Source: Actinoplanes sp. N902-109 (GTDB taxonomy: Bacteria > Actinomycetota > Actinomycetes > Mycobacteriales > Micromonosporaceae). Taken from it: a stretch of DNA of 64,000 nucleotides. The stretch is from NCBI RefSeq assembly GCF_000389965.1, contig NC_021191.1:62001-126000 (forward strand), given 5' to 3'. The first letter of the stretch is position 1. The number at the start of each line of letters is the position of its first letter. The position numbers and the translations under genes were made by a program. Below are positions 1-7,694 of this stretch, piece after piece. The notes under the pieces were generated by a model. That model was not told where the DNA came from. It worked only from the letters and a program-made list of their open reading frames with translations, and did not search any database.

Positions 1-195
1 TGGCCGCGCGGACAACCCGAACCCCGTGACCGGGCCGGGTGGCCGCGCGGACAACCCGAACCCCGTGACCGGGCCGGGTGGCCGCGCGGACAACCCGAAC
101 CCCGTGACCGGGCCGGGTGGCCGGGCAAGCAGCCCGAACCCGGTGACCGGGCCGGGTGGCCGGGCAAGCAGCCCGAACCCGATGACCGGCCCGGG
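1..195 (+). repeat. 39-bp tandem repeat array coding the sortase N-terminus
   Basis: A 39-bp unit recurs at positions 1, 40, 79, 118 and 157. The first three copies are essentially identical and the last two carry the same substitutions (RAS in place of RAD). Each unit codes 13 residues of the form GGRADNPNPVTGP, all in frame with the downstream sortase. The period is a multiple of three, so copy-number change keeps the frame. The array starts before the window, so its true length is unknown. Confidence 0.9.
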
Positions 196-1447
196 CCGTG
201 ACGCGACCAGCCCGAACGTGGCGATGGGCCGTGGCGCGGGCAGCCCGGGTCCGGCTGGTGGCCCGGGGCTGGGCACGGGCGACCCGGGTGCGGTCAGCGG
301 CCCGGGTGGCCCGGCGAACGCGGCGGGCCTGCCCGGATTGCGGGCCGGGTCGCCGGGTGGCTCGGTTGCGGGTGGCTCGGTCGGGGGAGCCGGTGGGGAC
401 CCGTCCGGCGGAAACGGGGCGGAGTTTCGGAACGGCGACCCCTCGGCGACGGCGATCATTCGTACTATCGATGCGCCCACTGGGCTGCTGCCGGCCGTAC
501 CCGTGAAGGGCGGGACGCAGCAGTCGCCGACGACGAAGCAGGGACCGACACCGCTGCCCATGGACAAGAGCAAGGACAAGGGTGACGCGGTCGGGGCGGC
601 CTCCGTCGCCGCCGCCGCTGCCGGGGCGGCCGGCCGCCCGGCGGATGACCAGCCGGCCGAGGAGGTCAAGGCGAAGCGCGGGGAGAAAGTCGTCCGGTTG
701 CGGCCCGAGCAGACCGGCGAGGGCTACCGGAGTGTCTACTCGGAGCTGACCCGGCCCACGCTGGGGTCGCGGATCCGGTCCGGCATCCGGGTGTCCGGCG
801 AGCTGATGATCACGTTCGGGCTGGTGGTGCTGCTGTTCGCCGGGTACGAGGTGTTCGGCAACTCGGCGAAGGTGCAGAGCGAGCAGGACGCGCTCTCGCA
901 GCAGCTCGACCAGCAGTGGGACGACCCCACCGTGGCGCCGAGCACCGGGCCGCAGAAGCCGGCGAAGGCCGCGCCCGGTACTGACCTGGTCGGCCGTCTT
1001 TACATCCCGAAGCTGGGCATGGACTGGGTCGTCACCAACGGGGTGCGGCCGCAGGACATCCGGTATTCGCCCGGGCACTACCCGAACACCGCCATGCCCG
1101 GCGGCGTCGGCAATTTCTCGGTGGCCGGCCACCGCATTCGCAAGATCTTCTGGCGGCTCGACGAGTTGAAGCCCGGTGACGTCATCGGCGTGGAGACTCG
1201 GGGCAACTGGTACACGTACAAGGTCAGTGGCAGTGAGGTCGTCAAGCCGACCGCCGTCGAGGTGGTGGCGCCGGTGCCGGACAAGCCCGGCGCGAAACCG
1301 ACCAAGAAGATGCTCACGCTGACCACGTGCAACCCGAAGTTCAACAACTATCAGCGTCTCATCGTGCACGCCGAGCTGGCGAGCGTCACGAAGCGGGACA
1401 AGACCAAGGACCAGGACGGCAAGCCGGCCGAGTTCGGGAAGGCGTAG
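2..1447 (+). CDS. Class E sortase with repetitive N-terminal extension (5' partial)
   Basis: Membrane-anchored transpeptidase of the class E sortase family, which joins sorted surface proteins to the cell wall. The frame is open to the left window edge, so the real start lies outside. The first GTG inside is at 26, and residue numbers below count from it. Order: disordered Gly/Pro/Asn repeats (about 1-130), basic/acidic linker, one membrane segment (about 255-275), then the sortase barrel. The catalytic triad is visible: His369 in VAGHR, Cys435 in LTLTTC and Arg444 in NYQR. The long repetitive cytoplasmic N-terminus is unusual for the family, whose members are typically about 200-250 residues. 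A small membrane gene follows after 7 bases and then pabA, an arrangement common near oriC in Micromonosporaceae. Confidence 0.9.
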   Translation, partial: GRADNPNPVTGPGGRADNPNPVTGPGGRADNPNPVTGPGGRASSPNPVTGPGGRASSPNPMTGPGRDATSPNVAMGRGAGSPGPAGGPGLGTGDPGAVSGPGGPANAAGLPGLRAGSPGGSVAGGSVGGAGGDPSGGNGAEFRNGDPSATAIIRTIDAPTGLLPAVPVKGGTQQSPTTKQGPTPLPMDKSKDKGDAVGAASVAAAAAGAAGRPADDQPAEEVKAKRGEKVVRLRPEQTGEGYRSVYSELTRPTLGSRIRSGIRVSGELMITFGLVVLLFAGYEVFGNSAKVQSEQDALSQQLDQQWDDPTVAPSTGPQKPAKAAPGTDLVGRLYIPKLGMDWVVTNGVRPQDIRYSPGHYPNTAMPGGVGNFSVAGHRIRKIFWRLDELKPGDVIGVETRGNWYTYKVSGSEVVKPTAVEVVAPVPDKPGAKPTKKMLTLTTCNPKFNNYQRLIVHAELASVTKRDKTKDQDGKPAEFGKA

Positions 1448-1454
1448 GGACAGC

Positions 1455-1736
1455 GTGTACGCCTGGATCTGGCGCAAACTGCCGTTCGGCCTGTGGGGGA
1501 AGCTGACGAGTTCCGTCGTGCTCGCCGTCGCGATCGGGGCACTGCTCTGGTATGTGATCTTCCCCTGGGCCACGCCGCTGCTGCCGTTCGATGACGTGCA
1601 GGTCGGCACGGGCACCGAGCAGAGCGGCCCGGCCGAGCAGGATCCGAACGCCGTGAGCAGCGAGGATGCGATCCTCGGGCCGGACGAGATCCCGTACGAC
1701 GTGCACTCGAACGATCCTGAACCCATCCCCAGCTGA
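1455..1736 (+). CDS. Small single-pass membrane protein between sortase and pabA
   Basis: A 93-residue protein with a GTG start 7 bases after the sortase stop, so it is almost certainly co-transcribed with it. The N-terminus is basic and aromatic (YAWIWRKLPFGLWGK), followed by one hydrophobic segment at about residues 20-42 and a short acidic outside tail. It has no catalytic motif. Its position suggests a partner or accessory of the sortase, but this is inference from neighbourhood only. I do not recognise a named family. Confidence 0.75.
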   Translation: MYAWIWRKLPFGLWGKLTSSVVLAVAIGALLWYVIFPWATPLLPFDDVQVGTGTEQSGPAEQDPNAVSSEDAILGPDEIPYDVHSNDPEPIPS

Positions 1737-1746
1737 GGTGACCGGC

Positions 1747-2397
1747 GTGCGCATTCTCGTGATCGACAACTACGACTCGTTCGTCTTCAACCTCGTGCAG
1801 TATCTCGGCCAGTTGGGCGCCGAGTGCGAGGTGCGGCGCAACGACGAGATCTCGGTCGCGGACGTCGGCGGCTTCGGCGCGGCGGGCCTCCTGCTGTCGC
1901 CCGGCCCCGGCAGCCCCGAGCGCGCCGGGATCATGCTGGACGTGATCAGGGAGTACGCCGGGAAGCTGCCGATCTTCGGGGTCTGCCTCGGACACCAGGC
2001 GATCGGGGCGGCTTTCGGGGCGACCGTGACCCGGGCACCGGAGCTGCTGCACGGCAAGACCTCCTCGGTGCTGCACAAGGGAGCCGGGGTGCTCGCCGGG
2101 CTGCCCGACCCGTTCACCGCGACGCGCTACCACTCGCTGGCCGTGCTGCCCGAGACACTGCCGGACGAGATCGAGGTGACCGGGCGGACCGAGTCCGGCG
2201 TGGTGATGGCGATGCGGCACCGCAGCCTGCCGATCGAGGGCGTGCAGTTCCACCCCGAGTCGGTGCTGACCGAGGGCGGCCACACCATGCTGGCCAACTG
2301 GCTGGCGTCCTGCGGGCTGCCCGAGGCGCTCGACCGCGCCCCGCAGCTGGCGGCGGAAGTGGAGACACGCCGCCGCGCGGCATTCGCCGACGCCTGA
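1747..2397 (+). CDS. pabA: Aminodeoxychorismate/anthranilate synthase glutamine amidotransferase subunit
   Basis: Class I glutamine amidotransferase (TrpG/PabA type) that releases ammonia from glutamine for the chorismate-using partner subunit, serving folate (and possibly tryptophan) synthesis. The start is a GTG at 1747, preceded by GAGGTG, which gives 216 residues, the normal family length, and the N-terminus RILVIDNYDSFVFNLV. The nucleophile is Cys80 in GVCLGHQAIG; His169 and Glu171 in HPES complete the triad. No PabB or TrpE partner is in the window. In many actinobacteria the next genes are pknB/pknA, but here CNNM-type genes follow. Confidence 0.93.
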   Translation: MRILVIDNYDSFVFNLVQYLGQLGAECEVRRNDEISVADVGGFGAAGLLLSPGPGSPERAGIMLDVIREYAGKLPIFGVCLGHQAIGAAFGATVTRAPELLHGKTSSVLHKGAGVLAGLPDPFTATRYHSLAVLPETLPDEIEVTGRTESGVVMAMRHRSLPIEGVQFHPESVLTEGGHTMLANWLASCGLPEALDRAPQLAAEVETRRRAAFADA

Positions 2398-2465
2398 GAC
2401 AAGGCTGACACGGGAGGGCGCGGCGAGCGGGACTCCGGCACAATGGGGGCCGAGGTGAACCGATC

Positions 2466-3803
2466 ATGGCCGGCCTGCTGCTGACCGCGGTGCTCCCGTT
2501 GACGGCGTTCGCGCTGCTCACCGCGGGCAACGCGTTCTTCGTGGCGGCCGAGTTCGGCCTGGTCACCGTCGACCGGGCGGAGATCGACCAACGCGCCGAG
2601 ACCGGTGACCGGCGCGCCCGCACGGTCCGGAACGCTCTGCACGAGCTGTCCTTCCAGCTGTCCGGCACCCAGCTCGGCATCACGCTGACCGCGCTGCTCA
2701 CCGGCTACCTGGCCGAGCCCGCGCTGTCCCGGCTGTTCACCCCGGCGATCGAGCCGCTGGCCGGCGAGCACACCGAGACGATCACCCACCTGCTCGCCCT
2801 GGTGCTGGCCACCCTGGTGTCCATGCTGTTCGGCGAGCTGGTGCCAAAGAACGCGGCGCTGGCCCGGCCGATGCGGGTCGCGCTGGTCACCGCGGCCCCG
2901 CTGCGCCGGTTCTCCCAGCTGTTCAAGTGGCTGATCGGCGCGCTCAACAGCTCGGCCAACTGGCTGGTCCGCCGGCTGGGCATCGAGCCGCAGGAGGAGC
3001 TGGCCAGCGCCCGGTCACCGGAGGAGCTGGGCCTGCTCGCCGCGATCAGCGCGCGGGCCGGTGCCCTGCCGGCTGACACCGCCACGCTGCTGCGCCGCAC
3101 GATCCGCTTCGGCGAGAAACGCGCGGCCAAGGCGATGACCCCGCGCGTCGACGTGGTCGGGCTCAAGACCAGCGCCAGCGTGGCGGACCTGCTCAAGGTC
3201 GCGCAGGAGACCGGCCACACCCGTTTCCCGGTGTACGGGACCACGCTCGATCTCGTGATGGGCGTCGTCGGGGTGTCGGACGCGCTCGGGGTGCCCCCGG
3301 AGCGCCGTGCCACCACACCCGTCGCGACCGTCGCGCGCGAGCCGGTCTACGTACCGGAGAGCCTGCCCTTGGACAAGGTGCTCGCCGCGCTGCGGGCGGC
3401 GGGTGCCGACATGGCGATCGTGGTCGACGAGTACGGCGGCACCGACGGGGTGGTGACGGTCGAGGACCTGATCGAGGAGCTGGTCGGGGAGATCGCCGAC
3501 GAGTACGACGTCGACGTGGCCGAGGCCGGCAGCGAGATCCTGACCGCGCCCGACGGCGGCCGCACGTTCCTGGTCGACGGTCTGCTGCGGGAGGACGAGC
3601 TGGCCGAGCAGACCGGCTTCCGGTTGCCCGAGGGTCCGTACGAGACGCTGGCCGGCTTCTTGCTCGCCAAGCTGGGCCAGATCCCCAAGGGCGGGGAGTC
3701 GCTGGAGCACGAGGGGTGGGAGTTCACCGTGCTGGCGGTGGACCGGCACCGCATCGAACAGGTCCGGGTGGTCGCGCCGCCGCCGGAGCCCGCCGATGAC
3801 TGA
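2466..3803 (+). CDS. CNNM/CorC-family membrane protein with CBS pair and CorC_HlyC domain
   Basis: A 445-residue 'hemolysin-type' protein. The DUF21/CNNM membrane domain occupies about residues 1-190 with four hydrophobic segments, including the AEFGLVTVDRAEID and FGELVPKNAAL hallmarks. A CBS pair follows (about 210-330, with IVVDEYGGTDGVVTVEDLIEEL) and then a CorC_HlyC transporter-associated domain (about 350-435). Family members are linked to Mg2+ or other divalent cation efflux; true haemolysis is not implied. It overlaps the next gene by 8 bases, so the two are translationally coupled. The start is an ATG following GAGGTG. Confidence 0.9.
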   Translation: MAGLLLTAVLPLTAFALLTAGNAFFVAAEFGLVTVDRAEIDQRAETGDRRARTVRNALHELSFQLSGTQLGITLTALLTGYLAEPALSRLFTPAIEPLAGEHTETITHLLALVLATLVSMLFGELVPKNAALARPMRVALVTAAPLRRFSQLFKWLIGALNSSANWLVRRLGIEPQEELASARSPEELGLLAAISARAGALPADTATLLRRTIRFGEKRAAKAMTPRVDVVGLKTSASVADLLKVAQETGHTRFPVYGTTLDLVMGVVGVSDALGVPPERRATTPVATVAREPVYVPESLPLDKVLAALRAAGADMAIVVDEYGGTDGVVTVEDLIEELVGEIADEYDVDVAEAGSEILTAPDGGRTFLVDGLLREDELAEQTGFRLPEGPYETLAGFLLAKLGQIPKGGESLEHEGWEFTVLAVDRHRIEQVRVVAPPPEPADD

Positions 3804-4800
3804 GCTGCTGGTCACGGTTCTGCTGCTGCTCGGCAACGCGGTCTTCGTCGGCGGCGAGTTCGCGCTGATCGCATCGCGGCGTACGGCGCTGGAACCGCTC
3901 GCCGAGACGTCCCGCCCGGCCCGGTGGGCGCTGTCCGCGATGAACCAGATCCCGTTGATGATCGCCGGTGCGCAGCTGGGCATCACGATCTGCTCGCTGG
4001 CGCTGGGTGCGATCACCGAGCCGGCGCTCGCGCACCTGCTGGAGGGCCCGTTCGCCGCGGCGGGGCTGCCGGAGGACGCGGTGCATCCGGTCGCGTTCGT
4101 GCTCGCCCTGGTCGTTGTGGTGTTCATGCACACCGTCGTCGGCGAGATGGTGCCCAAGAACATCACCCTGGCCGGTCCGGAACGCTCGGCCCTGGTGCTC
4201 GGCCCCTTCATGCTTGCCTTCTGTACGGCGACCCGGCCGATTCTCACGGCGATGCGCTGGGCCTCCCGTACGGTGCTCAAGCTCTGGAAGATCGAGGCGA
4301 CCGACGCGGTCAAGACGGTGTTCACTGCCGAGGAACTCGCCGGCATGGTCACCCAGGCCCGCGCCGAGGGGCTGCTCGGCACCGAGCAGTACGAACGGAT
4401 CCACGCCGCACTCGCGATCAACGAACGCAAGGCCGCCGACCTGCTGCAGCCATGGTCCGATGTCACCACGGTCGCCGATGATGCGTCGCCGGCCACGATC
4501 GAGGCGGTGGCGACCCGCAGCGGCCGCTCCCGGTTCCCCGTGGTGCAGCGGGAGTCGCGGCGGGTGCTGGGCTTCGTACACGTGAAGGATGTGCTGGGGT
4601 TCTCCGGCGCACAGCGGCGGTTGCCGATCCCGGCGGGGATCATCCGCCCGCTCGCCGTGGTGCCGCCCGAGCGCACCGTGGCCGACCTGCTGCTGACGAT
4701 GCGTCGAGACCGCCGGCACATCGTGCTGATCAGCGATGGCCGCCGACCGCTCGGGGTGATCGCGCTCGACGACGTGCTGCACGCGGTCGTGGGCGAATAG
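3796..4800 (+). CDS. Second CNNM/CBS membrane protein, shorter paralogue
   Basis: A 334-residue paralogue of the upstream gene. It has the same DUF21 membrane domain (about 1-185, with GGEFALIASRRTALE and VGEMVPKNITLAGP) and a CBS pair (about 205-330), but it ends before any CorC_HlyC domain. The ATG lies inside the last codons of the preceding gene (ATGACTGA), which suggests coupled translation and a heteromeric transporter. The pairing of one full and one short CNNM protein is common in actinobacteria. Substrate cannot be read from the sequence. Confidence 0.88.
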   Translation: MTELLVTVLLLLGNAVFVGGEFALIASRRTALEPLAETSRPARWALSAMNQIPLMIAGAQLGITICSLALGAITEPALAHLLEGPFAAAGLPEDAVHPVAFVLALVVVVFMHTVVGEMVPKNITLAGPERSALVLGPFMLAFCTATRPILTAMRWASRTVLKLWKIEATDAVKTVFTAEELAGMVTQARAEGLLGTEQYERIHAALAINERKAADLLQPWSDVTTVADDASPATIEAVATRSGRSRFPVVQRESRRVLGFVHVKDVLGFSGAQRRLPIPAGIIRPLAVVPPERTVADLLLTMRRDRRHIVLISDGRRPLGVIALDDVLHAVVGE

Positions 4801-4886
4801 CCTGGAGTGTTCTCTTCCGAGGGATTCCTGACCCTCGTCGGAGTTTGTCCGTCCTGCTCCTGACGCCGGTTTGCACAATAAGCCTC

Positions 4887-5732
4887 ATGCGCGTGACACG
4901 TCGGTCCTCGATCAGTGCCTTGGTAGCCACCGCCATCGTCGGCGCAGGAATGCTCGGGGTGGCCCACTTCGCGCAGCGCAGCGATGCGGCGCCGAGGCTG
5001 GCGCCGATCGCCGTACCTCAGGCAGCCGCCGGTGTCCTCACCAATGTGCGCGTCGCGGCGCCGGTCAAACCCGGCAAGGTGGGCGTGGCCGACGAGCCGG
5101 TCAGCCTGCGCTACACCTTCGACGGTGGCGTCAACCGGCCGATCACGGACACCCACGGCGGCCACGAGCTGCGCCCCCAGGGCCAGAACGGCGGGACGCT
5201 GAGCCTGGTGCCGCAGGGCGACGGGCTGGCCGTGCAGTACCCCGAACGGTGCACACTGCTGCCGGAGAAGGAGTGCCCGCGCGCCATCCTCGAAGGTGAA
5301 CGGGACGACGACCTGAACCCCGGCACCCACCCCTTGCGGTACGGCGCATCCGTGCTGATGACCCACGCCGACCTCGCCGACGGGGCGAACGTGGTGCAGA
5401 AAGGCTATTCGGTGGGCGGCGGCAGCCAGTTCAAGCTGCAGGTCGACCACGAGCAGGGGCACCCGAGCTGTGTGATCGCCGGCCGGTCGCACATCTATCG
5501 CGCCGAACCGGCCGTGGATGTCGCTGACGGGGCTTGGCACGAGCTCGGCTGCGTCCGTACCGGGAACAGCCTGACGTTGAGCATCGACGGCGCGGAACGC
5601 GCGTCGGTGAGCGTGCCCCGAGATCTTTCCATCGCGAACGCGGCGCCGCTGCGCGTCGGCGGCAAGGGCCCGAACAAGGGCAACGACCAGTTCGCCGGTC
5701 AGATCGACAACGTGTTCCTGGCGATCGGCTGA
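4887..5732 (+). CDS. Secreted LamG/concanavalin A-like domain protein
   Basis: A 281-residue exported protein starting at the ATG at 4887. The N-terminus is a classic Sec signal: RVTRRSS, a hydrophobic core and a likely cleavage after RSDAA near residue 34. The rest folds as a laminin-G-like jelly roll: LRYTFDGG at the start, two cysteine-bearing stretches (CTLLPEKEC and SCVIAGR), then GNSLTLSIDG and a terminal FAGQIDNVFLAIG strand. Such domains bind carbohydrate or protein ligands outside the cell. No enzyme domain is attached. It stands alone, with a 43-bp gap to the upstream stop under this start choice extended to about 86 bp. Confidence 0.82.
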   Translation: MRVTRRSSISALVATAIVGAGMLGVAHFAQRSDAAPRLAPIAVPQAAAGVLTNVRVAAPVKPGKVGVADEPVSLRYTFDGGVNRPITDTHGGHELRPQGQNGGTLSLVPQGDGLAVQYPERCTLLPEKECPRAILEGERDDDLNPGTHPLRYGASVLMTHADLADGANVVQKGYSVGGGSQFKLQVDHEQGHPSCVIAGRSHIYRAEPAVDVADGAWHELGCVRTGNSLTLSIDGAERASVSVPRDLSIANAAPLRVGGKGPNKGNDQFAGQIDNVFLAIG

Positions 5733-5733
5733 A

Positions 5734-6057
5734 CTAAGAAACGGCCAAATAGCTGAAGCAGACCACGAGGGCGGCCACGGTGCCGGCCGCGGAAGCCTGA
5801 GCGCCGAGCGCGGCCACGGACCGCGCCTTGTCCCGCCGCCACCAGATCCACGCCGGTGACACCAGCAGATGGATCACGGCCATCGCGGGCAGGATCAGGA
5901 TGACGGCGAAGGCCACGTACCAGGCGAGATCCTCGGTGCTGGGCCATCCGTAGCCGTCGAGCACATTGGAGCCGAACAGGTAAGCCGCCAGCGCGACGGG
6001 CAGCAAGACGATCGCCCACGCGGCGGCGACGCCGTAGGAGCGCCAGAAACTGATCAT
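5734..6057 (-). CDS. Small three-helix membrane protein
   Basis: A 107-residue protein with three hydrophobic segments (about residues 8-28, 43-65 and 82-105) and a short basic loop, WWRRDKARS. The stop lies one base after the stop of the convergent LamG gene. I do not recognise a family. The ATG at 6057 is the only good start. Confidence 0.65.
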   Translation of the reverse strand: MISFWRSYGVAAAWAIVLLPVALAAYLFGSNVLDGYGWPSTEDLAWYVAFAVILILPAMAVIHLLVSPAWIWWRRDKARSVAALGAQASAAGTVAALVVCFSYLAVS

Positions 6058-6082
6058 GCATCGACCCTATTGACGCGCGCGC

Positions 6083-6111
6083 TTGCGGACCTGAGGTCGC
6101 ATAACTAGAAT
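6083..6111 (+). promoter_or_regulatory. Sigma70-type promoter of the SnoaL-like/TetR operon
   Basis: TTGCGG (6083-6088) and TAGAAT (6106-6111) are separated by 17 bp, an ideal spacing for a vegetative-type promoter. Transcription would start near 6118, which falls inside the palindrome at 6117-6129. The call rests on consensus match only. Confidence 0.55.
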
Positions 6112-6116
6112 TTTTA

Positions 6117-6129
6117 CGACACAGTGTCG
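6117..6129. promoter_or_regulatory. Palindromic operator, probably for the TetR protein encoded at 6615
   Basis: CGACACAGTGTCG is a perfect 13-nt palindrome around a central A, flanked by T-rich and A-rich arms (TTTTTA to the left, ATAAAAA to the right). It lies over the predicted transcription start of the operon that ends with a TetR gene. The pattern GACACnGTGTC is typical of TetR-family sites, so autoregulation is the natural reading. Confidence 0.65.
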
Positions 6130-6148
6130 ATAAAAAGGGGATCGCCCG

Positions 6149-6580
6149 ATGGACGAGCTTGCTGACCGCGCCGAACTGATCGAGCTGATGAGCCGATACG
6201 CCGACATAGCGGACCTCAAGGACTTCAACGATCTGCCTCGGCGAGTGTTCACCGACCCGATCACCCTGGACTTCGCGTCGGTCGCCGGCATCCCGCCGAT
6301 GTCCCTGCCGCTCAGCGACTACCTCGAGACCCTGCGTGGCACCTTCGAGCGCTTCCAGGCCACCCATCACGTCATCTCCGGCCACGTGGTCACGGTTCGC
6401 GGCGACTCGGCGACCATCCACGCCCACGTCAGGGCCGAGCACTTCACCCCGGGAGCGGACCGCTGGCTGGTGGTCGGTTTCTACGACAACGAAGCCGTCC
6501 GTACGGCGGACGGGTGGCGCCTCAGCCGGGTGTGCCTCACCGCGTCCTACCAGGAGAATGCGCCGCTGACTGCTCGATAG
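6149..6580 (+). CDS. SnoaL-like (NTF2-fold) protein
   Basis: A 143-residue protein of the SnoaL_4/NTF2-like fold. It opens with ADRAELIELMSRYADIAD, has a central acidic loop, FTDPITLDFAS, and contains THHVISGH, which matches the conserved cone-shaped pocket region of the family. Members act as small isomerases, dehydratases or ligand-binding proteins; which applies here cannot be told. It has a good AAGGGG ribosome binding site 8 bases before the ATG. It is the first gene of a two-gene operon with a TetR repressor, so it is likely induced by the small-molecule ligand of that repressor. Confidence 0.8.
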   Translation: MDELADRAELIELMSRYADIADLKDFNDLPRRVFTDPITLDFASVAGIPPMSLPLSDYLETLRGTFERFQATHHVISGHVVTVRGDSATIHAHVRAEHFTPGADRWLVVGFYDNEAVRTADGWRLSRVCLTASYQENAPLTAR

Positions 6581-6614
6581 GACCCGGCCGGGCACGGTGG
6601 TGAAAGATGGTCGG

Positions 6615-7226
6615 ATGCCGCGCATCAAAGCAGCCAGCATCGGGGAGCACCACGAGAAGGTGTGGGCCGACCTCGCCGAGGCGATGCGCCAGCTGCTCCT
6701 GGAACGAGACTACGACTCGATCACCATGGGCCACATCGCCGCCCGTGCCGGCCTCGCGCGCAACACCCTCTACAACTACGCCAGCGACAAGACCGCGCTG
6801 GTGCTAGCCCTGAGTCACCGAGCCGGCCGGCCCGCCGTCGAACAAGTCACCGCCATCGCCGCCCACACCGAGACCCCGGCCGCGGACCGGATCCGGCAAA
6901 TCATCACCGTGGTGCTGGAAGCCTCCACGGACCCGGCCCTGCAGCTGATGTTCCGGCCCGGCTCCGGCCAGCCCATCACCCAGCTGCCCAAGGGGCCGGG
7001 CGGCCCGCTGCACGAGATCGTGGTCGAGGTCGAGAACGTCGTCCGGGCCGGCCTCGCCCGCCAGGAGTTCCGCGACGTCGGTGACGTACCACTGACGGTT
7101 GAGCTGCTCGCCGGAGTGATGCGCGCCGGCGCCGAACGCATCGGCCGCGACCCCTCGGCCTTCGCTGCCACGGTCCAGACCGCCGAACACATCATCCTCG
7201 CGTCGTTGCTGCGGGTGCTAGATTGA
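6615..7226 (+). CDS. TetR-family transcriptional repressor
   Basis: About 203 residues. The N-terminal helix-turn-helix is clear: DSITMGHIAARAGLARNTLY followed by NYASDKTALVLALS. The C-terminal ligand-binding region is Ala-rich and helical. An upstream in-frame GTG at 6597 would add six residues; I chose the ATG at 6615 because homologous proteins usually begin shortly before the first helix, and neither start has a strong ribosome binding site. It sits 34 bases after the SnoaL-like gene, and the palindrome at 6117-6129 is its likely operator. Confidence 0.88.
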   Translation: MPRIKAASIGEHHEKVWADLAEAMRQLLLERDYDSITMGHIAARAGLARNTLYNYASDKTALVLALSHRAGRPAVEQVTAIAAHTETPAADRIRQIITVVLEASTDPALQLMFRPGSGQPITQLPKGPGGPLHEIVVEVENVVRAGLARQEFRDVGDVPLTVELLAGVMRAGAERIGRDPSAFAATVQTAEHIILASLLRVLD

Positions 7227-7242
7227 TTGCTGTCCATGATCG

Positions 7243-7279
7243 TACGGGGGCGGTCTGGGTCATACGGGGGCGGTCTGGG
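7243..7279. repeat. Two-copy 20-bp direct repeat upstream of a secreted-protein gene
   Basis: TACGGGGGCGGTCTGGG occurs at 7243-7259 and again at 7263-7279. The pair lies 55-90 bp upstream of the ATG at 7334, where an activator or repressor could bind, although a chance duplication is possible. Confidence 0.5.
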
Positions 7280-7333
7280 CCGCCTTTGTCGTGTGTGGAC
7301 CGGTGTGCGCCCCCGCGACTTCGTGAGGTGCCC

Positions 7334-7627
7334 ATGCGCAACGCAGCCCGTATCGCCCTGGCCGGCGTCTTCCTGGCCGGCGGACTCGTCGCCCTGCAAG
7401 CCCCGGCCCAGGCTGCCGACTGCCACTCGTCCAACTCCGGCAGCAACGGTGCGCTGTCCTTCTGCGACACCACCCGGCACCGCCCCATCGTGAAGTGCCG
7501 CCGGGCCGCGAACGGCGCCGCCTACTCCAACACGGGAGTCTGGGCCGCGGCCAAGACCTTCAGCAACACCGTCTACTGCAGCAGCGGCGACACCCGCACC
7601 GGCACCGCGATCGAGTTCTACGTCTGA
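7334..7627 (+). CDS. Small secreted cysteine-containing protein
   Basis: A 97-residue protein started at the ATG at 7334, preceded by GAGGTG. The signal peptide is RNAARIALAGVFLAGGLVAL with a cleavage site after PAQA, leaving a mature domain of about 70 residues with four cysteines (in ADCHSS, SFCDTT, VKCRR and VYCSS) that could form two disulfides. The four-Cys spacing and small size resemble exported peptides of unknown function in actinobacteria. No catalytic motif is visible. Confidence 0.72.
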   Translation: MRNAARIALAGVFLAGGLVALQAPAQAADCHSSNSGSNGALSFCDTTRHRPIVKCRRAANGAAYSNTGVWAAAKTFSNTVYCSSGDTRTGTAIEFYV

Positions 7628-7694
7628 CCCGGTCCGCCCGTTGTCGCCGCGGAAATGCGGCGACAACGGCGCACTCCCTGGCCAGGATGGCGGT

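Noticed and set aside
1..195. CRISPR-like array
   Set aside because: The units are contiguous 39-bp tandem repeats in a coding frame with no spacers.
3015..5540. 841-codon minus-strand open frame
   Set aside because: It runs antisense across two CNNM genes and the LamG gene, which have clear motifs; long antisense frames are expected at this GC.
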